Source of the DNA: Acidobacteriota bacterium
GTDB taxonomy: Bacteria; Acidobacteriota; Vicinamibacteria; Vicinamibacterales; UBA2999
Assembly (NCBI GenBank): GCA_003222635.1
Contig: QHWQ01000021.1
Span: forward strand, 1 to 64,000
Direction: 5' to 3'
Length of the DNA: 64,000 nucleotides
In this document: piece by piece, positions 40,286 to 50,954 of the stretch
Layout: each line of letters begins with the position of its first letter
Position numbering within the stretch: the stretch's first letter is position 1
The notes under the pieces: generated by a model
The model's input: the letters and a program-made list of their open reading frames with translations, nothing else
Databases searched by the model: none
Told to the model about the DNA's origin: nothing
Position numbers and translations under genes: made by a program

Positions 40286-40507
40286 TCAGGCCTTGTGTAC
40301 AGCGGTGACGACGCCCACCAGGAAATCGAGCCGGATGCGCTCGCCATCCTGCAGCCCGGGGCCGAGCGCCTCCGCGCCGACGCGCGCCACGCGCGTCTGC
40401 CCATCGGATTCATCGACGAACTTGTAGTGGACGTCGTACGACAGCTGCCCGTGGATGCTGATCGGCTGCAGCTTGTGGAGCACCGCCTCGCGAGAGCCTT
40501 TAAGCAT
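40286..40507 (-). CDS. Conserved small protein (73 aa)
   Basis: MLKGSREAVLHKLQPISIHGQLSYDVHYKFVDESDGQTRVARVGAEALGPGLQDGERIRLDFLVGVVTAVHKA reads like a small beta-barrel with a clear hydrophobic pattern. No family name is known to me. TAACCT lies 9 nt before the ATG, consistent with a very short leader. It lies just downstream of dinB in the same direction. Confidence 0.55.
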   Translation of the reverse strand: MLKGSREAVLHKLQPISIHGQLSYDVHYKFVDESDGQTRVARVGAEALGPGLQDGERIRLDFLVGVVTAVHKA

Positions 40508-40514
40508 GAAGCGT

Positions 40515-41615
40515 CTAGGTTACTGCGTCGAAGGGGAGCCGTGGCTGCGGATGTTCCGGCGGCACAAACGGCGTTTCACACAGATTATGCACGCTGACGC
40601 CGAGCAGGCGCACGGGGACGCGCCCGGCATCCGTGCGCTCCAGCAGCGCCAAGGCGCGGCGGACGATGGTCTCCTCGTCCCGCGTCGCGTCTTCCGTGTG
40701 GCTGCGCGTGATCGTCGTGAAGTCGTGATAACGGACCTTGATGGTCACCGTCCGCGCGTACAGCGCGCGCTTGAGCAGCCACCCGGCGGCATCGCGCGCC
40801 ATCGCGGCGATCTCGTCGCGGATGTCGTTGATGTCGCTGAGATCGTGCGCGAAGGTGTTCTCACTTCCAGACGACTTCGGCTCGTGCCCGGCGACGACGG
40901 CGCGATCGTCCTCCCCGCGCGCGAGATGCTGCAGCCACTCGGCGAGCGAGCCGACGGTGGTGCGCAGCACGTCCGGATCGGCGGCGCGCACGTCAATCAG
41001 CTTCTCGATGCCCGCGGCGCGCAGTTTCTTCGCGGTCACGGGCCCGACGCCCCACAGCGCATCCACCGGCAACCCCTGCAGGAACGATTCGACGCGCCCG
41101 GGCGCAATCACCGTCAGGCCATCGGGCTTCTTCCAGCCCGATGCGATCTTCGCGAGAAACTTGTTCGGCGCGACGCCTGCGGATGCGGTGAGTCCGGTCG
41201 CGGCGCGGATCTCATCCTTCAGCCGCCGCGCGACGGTCATGCCGAGCGGCTCGTTCCACGCGTTCTCGGTCACGTCGAGATACGCCTCGTCCAATGACAT
41301 CGGTTCGACCAGCGGCGTGATCGACCGGAAGATGGCGAACACCTGCTGCGATACCGTGCGGTACTTGTTGAAGTCGGGATGCACGATCACCAGCCGCGGA
41401 CAGAGCCGCACCGCGCGCGACATCGGGATCGCGGAGCGGACACCGAAGGTCCGCGCCTCGTAGCTCGCCGCCGCGACGACGCCGCGCTTGTCGGGATCGC
41501 CGCCGACCGCGACCGGCACCCCGCGCAGCGCCGGATGGTCCCGCTGCTCGACGGATGCGTAGAACGCATCCATATCCACATGGAGGATGCGCCGCAAGCC
41601 GGGACGGTCGTTCAC
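40515..41615 (-). CDS. dinB: DNA polymerase IV (Y family)
   Basis: DinB is an error-prone polymerase for translesion synthesis. The 366-residue product has the palm motifs HVDMDAFYASVEQ and MSLDEAYLDVT with the catalytic acids, the thumb helix-hairpin-helix GVGPVTAKKLRAAGI, and the little-finger domain. It ends with PQPRLPFDAVT, which may be a beta-clamp binding tail. The GTG at 41615 follows dut by 4 nt, so the two are probably one transcript. Confidence 0.93.
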   Translation of the reverse strand: MNDRPGLRRILHVDMDAFYASVEQRDHPALRGVPVAVGGDPDKRGVVAAASYEARTFGVRSAIPMSRAVRLCPRLVIVHPDFNKYRTVSQQVFAIFRSITPLVEPMSLDEAYLDVTENAWNEPLGMTVARRLKDEIRAATGLTASAGVAPNKFLAKIASGWKKPDGLTVIAPGRVESFLQGLPVDALWGVGPVTAKKLRAAGIEKLIDVRAADPDVLRTTVGSLAEWLQHLARGEDDRAVVAGHEPKSSGSENTFAHDLSDINDIRDEIAAMARDAAGWLLKRALYARTVTIKVRYHDFTTITRSHTEDATRDEETIVRRALALLERTDAGRVPVRLLGVSVHNLCETPFVPPEHPQPRLPFDAVT

Positions 41616-41619
41616 GCGT

Positions 41620-42051
41620 CTAATTCCCAGTGGCGCCGAAGCCGCCGCGGGTGGCCTCGCGGAGGTCACTCACTTCCTGCCAGCTCACGCGGGGCGCGGG
41701 GAGCACGATGCCCTGGGCCAGGCGGTCGCCCCGCTTCACCTGCACTTCGGCGCCACTGATATTGAGCACCTGGATCTTGACCTCGTCTTTTGGGCCGCAA
41801 TAGTCCGGATCGATGACGCCGACCCCGTTGGCGACCATCAGTCCGCGCTTGAGCGGCGTGCTGCTTCGGGCAAGAATGGCGAGGAAATATCCGGACGGGA
41901 CCTCGATGACGAGCCCCGTCGGGACGAGCACGATCTGCCCGGGTGCCAGCCTCACATCCTGCGATGCGGCCAGGTCGAAACCCGCCGCTTCCTCGGTTGC
42001 GTACGTTGGGAGGGAAATAGTGGAGTCCAGCCGTCTGATCTTGAGGCGCAT
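41620..42051 (-). CDS. dut: dUTP diphosphatase
   Basis: Dut splits dUTP into dUMP and pyrophosphate, keeping uracil out of DNA and feeding thymidylate synthesis. The 143-residue product has the five trimeric dUTPase motifs: GFDLAA, RSSTPLKRGL, GVIDPDYCGP, RLAQGIV and the C-terminal TRGGFGATG. The ATG at 42051 lies 31 nt inside the divergent M16 gene, and TATGCT sits 6 nt before it on the minus strand, fitting a leaderless start. Co-transcribed with dinB, linking nucleotide hygiene to repair. Confidence 0.95.
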   Translation of the reverse strand: MRLKIRRLDSTISLPTYATEEAAGFDLAASQDVRLAPGQIVLVPTGLVIEVPSGYFLAILARSSTPLKRGLMVANGVGVIDPDYCGPKDEVKIQVLNISGAEVQVKRGDRLAQGIVLPAPRVSWQEVSDLREATRGGFGATGN

Positions 42052-44857
42052 CGCCGCAGCATACGCGATCACGCTCCTTCTGCTTGCCGCCGCGCCCGCG
42101 TGGTCGCAAGCGCCCCAATCATCGTCGGCGAAGCTGCCGCTCACTCCGGCCATCCACGTGGGCAAGCTGCCCAACGGCATCACCTACTACGTCCGGCAGA
42201 ACTCGCTTCCCGCCAAACGCGTCTCGCTGCGGATGGCCGTGAAGGCGGGCTCGATCGACGAGGCCGACGATCAGCGCGGGCTGGCGCACATGCTCGAGCA
42301 CATGGCGTTCAACGGGACGACGCACTTCAAGCCGGGCGAGCTGGTGGCCTACTTCGAATCGATCGGCGTCTCGTTCGGCGCGCACGTCAACGCCTATACG
42401 AGCTACGACGAGACGGTGTACATGCTCGACGTGCCGACCGATCGCGCGGGCGCCCTCGATCACGGCCTGCAGGCGATGGCCGACTTCGCTGGCGGCATGA
42501 GTCTCACCGATGCCGAAATCGACAAGGAGCGCGGCGTCGTCCTCGAGGAGTGGCGTCAGCGCCTCGGCGTGCAGTCGCGCCTGCAGGGCATTACCGACAA
42601 AGCCATCTACGGCAACTCGAAGTACGCCGAGCGTCTGCCGATCGGCACACCCGAATCGATTCAGAAGTTTCCGTATCAGCGCGTGCGCGATTTCTATCGC
42701 GCGAATTACACCACCGATCGCATCGGCTTCGTCATCGTCGGCGACATCGACGCCGCGGCCGCGGAGACGCTCGTGCGCCAGTACTTCGGCGTCCTACCGG
42801 CGCGCAAATCGGCGAAGCGTCCGATCTATCCGGTTCCTCCGCACAACGACACGCGCGTCACGGTCGCCACCGACCCCGAAGCGCAGTCGACGTCCGTGTC
42901 GGTTTTCCACACGCGTCCGCTGCGCAAGTCGCTGACGGTGGGCGAGTATCGCCGCGATCTGGTCCGCAGCCTGTTCGAGTCGATGCTCAACGCCCGCCTC
43001 GCCGAAATCGCCCGTCGCCCTGACGCGCCGTTTCTCGGTGCCTCCGCGGGCGACGACACCCTCGGGCAGACCGTCGAAGCGTTCGGCGTCTCCGCGCGCG
43101 TGAACGAAGGTGGCGTCCCGAAAGGGATCGAGGCGCTCGAGCAGGAGCTCGCACGCGTGCGGCAGTTTGGCTTCGGCGATGCGGAGCTCGAGCGCGTCAA
43201 GAAAGCCACGCTCGCATCGTACGAACGGGCGTACAACGAACGTGACAAGTCCGAAAGCCCGGGGCTCGCGTCGGAGCTGGTGTCGTTGTATCTGAACGAC
43301 GTGCCCGCGCCCGGCATCGCGGTCGAATACGACCTCGCGAAGCGGTTCGTGCCGACGGTCAACACCACCGAGACTGCCGCGCTGGCCCGTGAGCTCGTCA
43401 CCGAAAACAATCGCGTCGTCATCGCGGTCGCGCCGGAGAAGAAAGATGTGACGCCGCCGAGCGAGGCGATGGTGCGCGATGCGCTGCGCACGGGCGCCGC
43501 GGCCACGCTGACCGCCTGGAAAGACGAGGCGAAGGGCAAGGAGCTGCTGCCGGCCAAGCCGACGCCGGGCACGATCGCCTCTCGCCGCGACGTCCCGGAG
43601 ATCGGCGTCACGGTGCTCACACTGTCGAACGGCGTAGAGGTGTGGCTGAAGCCGACGGACTTCAAGAACGATCAGATCGTCTTCACCGCGTATGCGAAGG
43701 GCGGCACGCTGAACGTGCCGGAGGCCGACTATCGCAACGCATCGATGATGACGAGCCTGATCGGGATTTCAGGCGTGGGCGGGTTGTCGCCGGTGGATCT
43801 TGGCAAGATGCTGTCAGGGCAGATTGCGAACGCGTCGCTCTCGATGGGCCCCTACACGCATGGCGCCGGCGGCGGCAGCACGCCGAAGGATCTCGAGACC
43901 GCGCTGCAGCTGATGTACCTGTCGTTCACCGCCGCCAACCACGATCCGGACGCGTTCGAGCTGATGAAGCGTCGGCTGCGCGCGAACCTGGAGAACCAGG
44001 CGCAGAGTCCCGGCGCCGTCTACGGCGAACGCGTGCGTCTGGTCAACACGAACAATCACTACATCTCGCGGTCGATGAAGATCGAGGACGTGGACGCGCT
44101 CGACCAGGCGAAGATGGAGGCGTTCTACAAGACGCAGTTCGCCAACGCCGCCGACTTCACGTTCTTCTTCGTCGGCGCGTTCGACGTGGCGAAGATCGAG
44201 CCGCTGCTGGCGACCTACATCGGCTCGCTGCCGTCGCAGGGCAAGCCGACGTCCACCTACAGTGACGTTCGCCTGACGTTCCCGATGGGCGTGAAGAAGG
44301 AGATCGTCAACAAGGGACAGGAGCCGAAGGCGCAGACGGTCATTTCCTTCTACGCGGAGTCGAACCTGAACGAGCTCGAGATGCACCGCCTGCGCGCCGC
44401 CACCGACATCCTCGAGCGTCACCTGCGCGACCAGCTGCGCGAGGAGCTTGGCGGCACCTACAGCGTCGGCGTCGATTACTCGAACACGCTGCCGCAGCCC
44501 GGCTACGGTACGACGAGCGTCCAGTTCGGCAGCGCGCCCGATCGCGTGGACAGTCTGGTTGCGACGGTGATGACCGAGCTCGATCGCATGCGCCGCGACG
44601 GTCCGAGCGCGGACGATGTGCAGAAGGTGAAGGAGACGGAGAAGGAAGGGCTCGAGACCTCCTTCAAGCAGAACGGCTTCTGGCTCGGCGCGCTGCAGAC
44701 CGCGCAGATGCTTGGCTGGGATCCGGTCAGCATCATCCATCGCACCGAGCGCACCGACACGCTCACGGCGGAGAACATCCACGACGCGTTCCGGAAATAC
44801 TTCCCCGCGGATCGCTACACGCAGCTCACGCTCCTTCCGGAGAAAGGAACGCAGTAG
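42020..44857 (+). CDS. Pitrilysin-type M16 metallopeptidase (945 aa)
   Basis: The GTG at 42020 is placed by GGGAGGG at 42008-42014. The product has a signal peptide ([19 protein letters not shown]), zinc motif HMLEH at about 90-94, distal Glu near ERGVVLEEW, and a second silent half from about 530 with [16 protein letters not shown]. Domain order matches the M16 gene at 31787, from which it differs widely. Its first 32 nt overlap the 5' end of dut on the other strand. Periplasmic or surface peptidase of unknown substrate. Confidence 0.92.
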   Translation: MESSRLILRRIAAAYAITLLLLAAAPAWSQAPQSSSAKLPLTPAIHVGKLPNGITYYVRQNSLPAKRVSLRMAVKAGSIDEADDQRGLAHMLEHMAFNGTTHFKPGELVAYFESIGVSFGAHVNAYTSYDETVYMLDVPTDRAGALDHGLQAMADFAGGMSLTDAEIDKERGVVLEEWRQRLGVQSRLQGITDKAIYGNSKYAERLPIGTPESIQKFPYQRVRDFYRANYTTDRIGFVIVGDIDAAAAETLVRQYFGVLPARKSAKRPIYPVPPHNDTRVTVATDPEAQSTSVSVFHTRPLRKSLTVGEYRRDLVRSLFESMLNARLAEIARRPDAPFLGASAGDDTLGQTVEAFGVSARVNEGGVPKGIEALEQELARVRQFGFGDAELERVKKATLASYERAYNERDKSESPGLASELVSLYLNDVPAPGIAVEYDLAKRFVPTVNTTETAALARELVTENNRVVIAVAPEKKDVTPPSEAMVRDALRTGAAATLTAWKDEAKGKELLPAKPTPGTIASRRDVPEIGVTVLTLSNGVEVWLKPTDFKNDQIVFTAYAKGGTLNVPEADYRNASMMTSLIGISGVGGLSPVDLGKMLSGQIANASLSMGPYTHGAGGGSTPKDLETALQLMYLSFTAANHDPDAFELMKRRLRANLENQAQSPGAVYGERVRLVNTNNHYISRSMKIEDVDALDQAKMEAFYKTQFANAADFTFFFVGAFDVAKIEPLLATYIGSLPSQGKPTSTYSDVRLTFPMGVKKEIVNKGQEPKAQTVISFYAESNLNELEMHRLRAATDILERHLRDQLREELGGTYSVGVDYSNTLPQPGYGTTSVQFGSAPDRVDSLVATVMTELDRMRRDGPSADDVQKVKETEKEGLETSFKQNGFWLGALQTAQMLGWDPVSIIHRTERTDTLTAENIHDAFRKYFPADRYTQLTLLPEKGTQ
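42058..42063 (-). promoter_or_regulatory. -10 box TATGCT of dut, inside the M16 gene
   Basis: On the minus strand TATGCT is followed by GCGGCG and the ATG at 42051. The box lies inside the signal-peptide codons of the divergent M16 gene. Confidence 0.55.
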
Positions 44858-44858
44858 A

Positions 44859-44864
44859 TATACT
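44859..44864 (+). promoter_or_regulatory. -10 like TATACT before ettA
   Basis: TATACT lies 13 nt before the ettA ATG, just past the M16 stop; this predicts a leader of about 7 nt with no Shine-Dalgarno. Confidence 0.4.
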
Positions 44865-44877
44865 GGGCAGCCTGCCC

Positions 44878-46539
<1,662 letters not shown>

Positions 46540-46548
<9 letters not shown>

Positions 46549-46574
46549 TGCAGGCCGGGTCTTTCGAACCCGGC
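46540..46574 (+). other. Alternative stem-loops ACCCGG / CCGGGT / ACCCGGC
   Basis: CCGGGT at 46555-46560 can pair with ACCCGG upstream (46540-46545, at the ettA stop) or with ACCCGGC downstream (46568-46574). The two stems exclude each other. There is no T-run, so simple termination is not supported. Confidence 0.4.
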
Positions 46575-46589
46575 AGATGGAGAGCGTCC

Positions 46590-47111
46590 ATGAATGCCGA
46601 ACAAGCCAAGTTTCTCGCGGAACACTACGCGCGCATGATTGAAAACGAGATCCCGACGACGACCAAGGTACTGAACGCCGTCGGACGCGGCAACGGCGAT
46701 TACAAGCCGGACCCAAAGTCACGCTCCGCGATTGAGCTTGCACGTCACATCGCGGCGGCCGATGCGTGGTTCTTCCAGTCGGTCCTCGACGGCAGCTTCG
46801 TGTTCGATCAGGCCGAGTCGGACAAGGCGGAAGCCAGGCTCGCGACGGCCGCCGATGCCGCCGCGTTCTACGAGAAGACGATGCGCGAGAAGGTCAGTCA
46901 GCTCCGCGCCACGCCGGCGGAGAAGCTGGCGAAGGAAGTCGACTTCTTCGGCTTCATGAATGCGCCGGCGGTCACCTTCCTCGCGATGGTGCAGAACCAC
47001 AGCGTGCATCACCGCGGCCAACTCGCGGCGTATCTGCGCGCGATGGGCTCGGCGGTCCCGTCGATTTACGGCGGCAGCGCTGACGAGCCGTTCCAGGTGG
47101 CCACGGCGTAG
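46590..47111 (+). CDS. DinB-superfamily (DUF664-type) protein 1
   Basis: A 173-residue four-helix bundle. The three likely metal histidines are in LARHIAAAD and NHSVHHRGQLAAYLRAMG. Members of the fold include bacillithiol or mycothiol S-transferases and stress-linked proteins, but the exact reaction is not predictable. The ATG has GGAGAG upstream. It is the first of two tandem paralogues; this fold shares only the name with DNA polymerase IV (dinB). Confidence 0.85.
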   Translation: MNAEQAKFLAEHYARMIENEIPTTTKVLNAVGRGNGDYKPDPKSRSAIELARHIAAADAWFFQSVLDGSFVFDQAESDKAEARLATAADAAAFYEKTMREKVSQLRATPAEKLAKEVDFFGFMNAPAVTFLAMVQNHSVHHRGQLAAYLRAMGSAVPSIYGGSADEPFQVATA

Positions 47112-47132
47112 ACGCGACAAGGAGAGACACCC

Positions 47133-47648
47133 ATGAACGCGGAACAAGCGAAATTTCTCGCCGATCACTACGCGAACCTTATCGAGAAGGAGCTGCCGGC
47201 GACGGCGGCGGTGCTCGCGGCCGTCAACGAAGGCGATCGCAATTACAAGCCCGATCCGAAATCGCGATCGGCGTTTGACCTTGCCGTCCACATCGCGCGC
47301 GCGGACACGTTTCTGATCCCGTCGGCGCTGAAGGGGAACTTCGACAACGACCCCGAGGCGGGGAAGAGGTGGGCCGCCCAGTTCTCCGACGCGGCGCAGG
47401 TCGCGGCTTTCTATCGCAGGGAAGTCTCGGAAACGGTGCAGCAGGTGCGCGCGGCGGACGCGGGCGTGCTCCTGCGTGACATCAACTTCTTCGGCCTCGT
47501 CACCGGGCCGGCGGCGAACATGCTCGTGTTCGCTCACGACCACAGCCTGCATCACCGGGGCCAGCTGGCGGCCTACCTGCGTGCCATGGGTTCGAAGGTG
47601 CCGAACATCTACGGCCCGAGTGCCGACGCCGAACCCGCAAGGACGTAG
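47133..47648 (+). CDS. DinB-superfamily (DUF664-type) protein 2
   Basis: A 171-residue paralogue of the previous gene; both begin MNAEQAKFLA-HYA-IE-E and share YKPDPKSRSA. The histidines are in LAVHIARAD and DHSLHHRGQLAAYLRAMGSKVPNIYG. GGAGAG precedes the ATG at 47133. A tandem duplication with divergence is clear. The TAG stop is immediately followed by the TTG of ubiD, suggesting coupled translation. Confidence 0.85.
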   Translation: MNAEQAKFLADHYANLIEKELPATAAVLAAVNEGDRNYKPDPKSRSAFDLAVHIARADTFLIPSALKGNFDNDPEAGKRWAAQFSDAAQVAAFYRREVSETVQQVRAADAGVLLRDINFFGLVTGPAANMLVFAHDHSLHHRGQLAAYLRAMGSKVPNIYGPSADAEPART

Positions 47649-49334
47649 TTGTCCTTTCCCGATCTCCGCTCCTTCATTGATCGCCTCCAGCGTGACAACG
47701 ACATCGTCACGGTGGAGGCGCCGGTCGATCGGAATCTCGAAGTCGCTGAAATCCATCGCCGCGTGATCGCCGCCGGCGGTCCCGCGCTGATGTTCACCAA
47801 TGTCCGGCTAAAGCCGGACGCTACCGCGACTTCTCCTTTTCGTCTCGTCACGAACTTGTTCGGCACGGCGCGGCGAGCGGAGCTGGCGTTCGGCGAGCGG
47901 CCTCTGCGACTGATACGCCGCGTCGTGGAGCTGGCGGAAACGCTGCTGCCGCCGACGCCGGGCAAGCTGTGGAGCGCGCGCGACGTCGGCAAGGAGCTGC
48001 TGAGGGTCGGCACGCGCAACGTGCAGACGGGTCCTGTCGTCGAGAACGTCACGTTCGATGTGGATCTGAGTCGTCTGCCCGTCATCACCTGCTGGCCGGA
48101 GGATGGCGGGCCGTTCATCACGCTGCCGCTCGTCTACACGCAGCATCCCGATCGACCATGCCACAACCTTGGCATGTACCGGATGCACGTCTACGACAGC
48201 CGCACGACCGGCATGCACTGGCAGATTGGCAAGGGCGGCGGCTTTCACTACGCCGCGGCCGAAGCGCGCGGCGCGACGCTGCCAGTCACGGTGTTTCTCG
48301 GAGGACCTCCGGCGCTGATCCTCTCGGCGATCGCGCCGCTGCCCGAGAACGTGCCGGAGCTGATGCTCGCCTCGCTCATCGCGGGCGAGCGACTGCCGCA
48401 GGTGCAGGGTTACGGACCGCATCCGTTGATGGCGAACGCGGAGTTCGCGCTGATGGGCGAGGTGCCGCCGCGGGTGCGAAAGCCGGAGGGGCCCTTCGGC
48501 GATCACTACGGCTACTACTCGCTGCAGCACGATTACCCGGTATTCGAGGTGCGCCGGGTTGCGCATCGAAACGACGCAATCTATCCGGCGACCGTCGTCG
48601 GCAAGCCCCGGCAGGAAGACTTCTACATCGGCGATCTGCTGCAGGAGCTGCTGTCGCCGCTGTTTCCGCTGGTGATGCCGGCCGTCGAGCGTCTCTGGTC
48701 GTACGGCGAGACCGGTTATCACTCGCTGGCGGCGGCGGTCGTCAAGCAGCGCTACGGCCGCGAGGCGATGGCGAGCGCGTTCCGCATCCTCGGCGAAGGG
48801 CAGCTCTCGCTGACGAAGTTCCTGCTGCTGACCGATCGCCGCGTCGATCTGCGCAACTTCAAGGCGACGCTCGAGCATCTGCTCGCGCGGACGCATCCGG
48901 AAACCGATCTCTACGTGTTCTCGAATCTGTCGATGGACACGCTCGACTACACGGGTCCGGCCGTGAATCAGGGATCCAAAGGCGTGTGGCTGGGGCTCGG
49001 CGATGCCGTGCGCGAGCTGCCGCGTGCATTCACGGCCGCCGAGCTGCGTGGTGTCACGGATGTGCGTGTCTTCTGCGCCGGCTGTCTCGTCGTCGGCGTC
49101 CCCTCGCGCGCGTCGGATCCTGACGCGCCCGCGCGCATTGCCGGCGACGCCGCGTTCCGCGAGTGGCCGTTGATCGTGCTGACCGAAGAACCGATGCGCG
49201 CCGCCGCGAGCTCGATGAACTTCCTGTGGACGACCTTCACGGCGACCGCGCGCACCGTGACCCAGCGATGGAAGGAGTATTTCCCGGACCGCAACGTGGA
49301 GATGGGCGATTCGATCAAGGCCAGCCTCGATTGA
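47649..49334 (+). CDS. UbiD family decarboxylase
   Basis: UbiD enzymes decarboxylate aromatic or unsaturated acids using prenylated FMN. The 561-residue product has the family signatures GKGGGFHYAAAEARG, LPVTVFLGGPPAL, GPFGDHYGYYS and the E-R-E type residues around PEGPFGDH. A prenyltransferase partner (UbiX) is not seen in the window. A REP palindrome inserted at about 47802-47825 is read in frame as NVRLKPDATATS after LMFT. The TTG start directly follows the previous stop. The enzyme may work in quinone synthesis or aromatic degradation. Confidence 0.88.
   Translation: MSFPDLRSFIDRLQRDNDIVTVEAPVDRNLEVAEIHRRVIAAGGPALMFTNVRLKPDATATSPFRLVTNLFGTARRAELAFGERPLRLIRRVVELAETLLPPTPGKLWSARDVGKELLRVGTRNVQTGPVVENVTFDVDLSRLPVITCWPEDGGPFITLPLVYTQHPDRPCHNLGMYRMHVYDSRTTGMHWQIGKGGGFHYAAAEARGATLPVTVFLGGPPALILSAIAPLPENVPELMLASLIAGERLPQVQGYGPHPLMANAEFALMGEVPPRVRKPEGPFGDHYGYYSLQHDYPVFEVRRVAHRNDAIYPATVVGKPRQEDFYIGDLLQELLSPLFPLVMPAVERLWSYGETGYHSLAAAVVKQRYGREAMASAFRILGEGQLSLTKFLLLTDRRVDLRNFKATLEHLLARTHPETDLYVFSNLSMDTLDYTGPAVNQGSKGVWLGLGDAVRELPRAFTAAELRGVTDVRVFCAGCLVVGVPSRASDPDAPARIAGDAAFREWPLIVLTEEPMRAAASSMNFLWTTFTATARTVTQRWKEYFPDRNVEMGDSIKASLD
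47802..47825. repeat. REP palindrome inside ubiD
   Basis: GTCCGGCTAAAGCCGGAC followed by GCTACC. It adds the residues VRLKPDAT in frame near codon 52 of ubiD. Confidence 0.85.
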
Positions 49335-49368
49335 GATCGTGGCATGTTACGCTGGCCGTTGAGACCTC

Positions 49369-49797
49369 ATGTCGTCGACGCGTCGGGATTACCCGAACCT
49401 GTTGGGCGTGTTCTTCGCAGCCCGGCCTGATGGGGTGCTGTCCGCGTACCTCTTCGGCAGTCACGCCAACGACCGAGCCCACCGCGAGAGCGACATCGAC
49501 ATCGCGGTGCTGCTCGATCGGCGCGCGTTGGCGTCGAAACGCGAGCGGTTCGAGGCACGATTGAAGCTGACCAGCCCGCTTGCCGCTGCCCTTGGGACCG
49601 GTGCGATCGACATTGTTGTCCTGAATGACGCCCCTCCTCACCTGACTCGCCGGATCATGACCGAGGGCATACGCGTCTTCTGCGTCGATATGGAAGCCGA
49701 TCACGCGGCTCGACGGATGGCGTTGCTGCGTGCCGCCGATCTCGAGCCGTTCCTGCGACGCGCGCGTGCGGTCAAGCTGCGCGCGATCGCGCGATGA
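49369..49797 (+). CDS. mntA: MntA-like nucleotidyltransferase antitoxin
   Basis: The 142-residue product has the minimal nucleotidyltransferase motif GSHANDRAHRESDID (GS-x10-D-x-D, about residues 31-45) and the third acid near AIDIVVL. MntA antitoxins inactivate a HEPN toxin by adding AMP to a tyrosine. It overlaps hepT by 4 nt (ATGA), the usual order. The promoter is not clear; TACGCT at 49348 is a weak candidate. Confidence 0.88.
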   Translation: MSSTRRDYPNLLGVFFAARPDGVLSAYLFGSHANDRAHRESDIDIAVLLDRRALASKRERFEARLKLTSPLAAALGTGAIDIVVLNDAPPHLTRRIMTEGIRVFCVDMEADHAARRMALLRAADLEPFLRRARAVKLRAIAR

Positions 49798-50201
49798 CGT
49801 ATCTCGTCGAGCGGCTCGCGGAACGTCGGCGGCACCTGGATCATCTCCGCGACCTCAGGCCCCGTGTGACCGGCCGTCAGGCGCTCGAGCAGGACCTCTC
49901 GTTGCACAACGACGTGCTCTTCTCGCTGCTGATGGTGGCGCAGCTGGTGATTGATATCGCAGGAGAGCTCTCAGCGCGTCGCGGCGACCGGTTCGAGGAT
50001 TACACGGATGCCGTCCGGAATCTCGGGCGAGACCGGAACTTCCCGGCTGATCTCGTCGCCGAGCTCGAAGGGTTACCGGGAGTCCGGAACATCCTGATTC
50101 ACGAGTACGTGGCTCTCGATCTGGACCGCGTGATTGAGGCTCTCGATCGGCTTGCTCCGATCGAGAGGTTCTTCGAGATTGTCCGACGCGGCGAAAGCTG
50201 A
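49794..50201 (+). CDS. hepT: HepT-like HEPN ribonuclease toxin
   Basis: The 135-residue helical product ends with RNILIHEY, the R-x4-H-x-Y motif of HEPN RNases, at about 102-109. The tyrosine is the residue AMPylated by the cognate MntA in characterised pairs. The short central part is typical of DUF86 proteins. Both genes look intact, so an active type VII toxin-antitoxin unit is likely. Downstream is a 300-bp gap with a large hairpin. Confidence 0.88.
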   Translation: MTYLVERLAERRRHLDHLRDLRPRVTGRQALEQDLSLHNDVLFSLLMVAQLVIDIAGELSARRGDRFEDYTDAVRNLGRDRNFPADLVAELEGLPGVRNILIHEYVALDLDRVIEALDRLAPIERFFEIVRRGES

Positions 50202-50342
50202 TTCAGCGTCCGTCATGGTGAAGGATCAATCCGACTCAGGCAGCTTGAACGTCGTCCTGAACTGGCAGGATGAGTTGAACCGACTCGTGCCGGCCAGGTA
50301 AGGGGCAAGTCACTGACGCGCGGGAACCTCGATAGAACGGCA

Positions 50343-50490
50343 GTTCGCCCTTCCTCTTCTCTGTTCTTGGTTCGTGTTCAGGGTCGGTTCCGGCGGTTGC
50401 TGCGCAACCGCCGAACAGCGAACCTTCTACGTGGAACCCGGCACCGAACATGAACACGAACCGAGAAGAGGGAACGCGTAAGGGCGAACA
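50343..50490. repeat. Large imperfect hairpin with GTTCTTG/GTTCGTG units
   Basis: The left arm (about 50343-50391) and right arm (about 50431-50490) pair imperfectly; the centre is a perfect 9-bp stem GGCGGTTGC-TGC-GCAACCGCC (50392-50412). It fills most of the 300-bp gap between hepT and apaG (50202-50502), in which I see no gene. It could end both convergent transcripts. Confidence 0.7.
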
Positions 50491-50502
50491 GCCTCCGCGG
50501 CG

Positions 50503-50937
50503 CTAATTGAGCGCGTTGGGCACCGCGAGCGTGAAGGGTGAGATGATCGCATCGAAGCGATCGCCGTTGGTCGTCACCATCTGGTAGCTGCCGTGCATCG
50601 CTCCGACGGAGGTTTTCAGCGGGCAGAAGCTGCGGTACTCGAACGAGGATCCTGGCGTGAGGATGGGCTGCTCGCCGACGACCCCGGGCCCCTTCACGCG
50701 CTCGACCTCGCCGTCGGCGTTGGTGATGATCCACTCGCGCGAGATGAGCTGCGCGGTCTCGGTGCCGACGTTGCTGATGCGAACGTGATATTCAAAGAGG
50801 TACTGGCTTTCCTTGGCCGAGCTCCGCTCGGGCATGTAGAGGCTCTGCACCTCGATGCGGATGCCGCGCGTCGTAGTATCGCTGGTGCGGACGCCGCGGG
50901 AGGTGGGGGGTTGTTCGGCCTGAAAGGTATCGCTCAC
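50503..50937 (-). CDS. apaG: ApaG domain protein
   Basis: A 144-residue single-domain protein with the ApaG fold: GIRIEVQSLYMPERS, YLFEYHVRISN, LISREWIITNADGEVERVKGPGVVGEQPILTPGSSFEYRSFCPLKTSVGAMHGSYQM. ApaG has been linked to cobalt/magnesium resistance, but its activity is unclear. The GTG at 50937 is chosen; TTG at 50964 would overlap the divergent ABC gene's start. Confidence 0.9.
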   Translation of the reverse strand: MSDTFQAEQPPTSRGVRTSDTTTRGIRIEVQSLYMPERSSAKESQYLFEYHVRISNVGTETAQLISREWIITNADGEVERVKGPGVVGEQPILTPGSSFEYRSFCPLKTSVGAMHGSYQMVTTNGDRFDAIISPFTLAVPNALN

Positions 50938-50954
50938 GGGTTTCTGATTATTAC

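Noticed and set aside
41440-41470. GCGGAC...GTCCGC palindrome in dinB as another REP copy
   Set aside because: It encodes EARTFGVRSAIPM, a conserved part of Y-family polymerases, so the match is explained by coding sequence.
46554-46574. tRNA T-arm-like hairpin after ettA
   Set aside because: The loop does not fit the TTCRANN consensus and there is no acceptor, D or anticodon arm around it.
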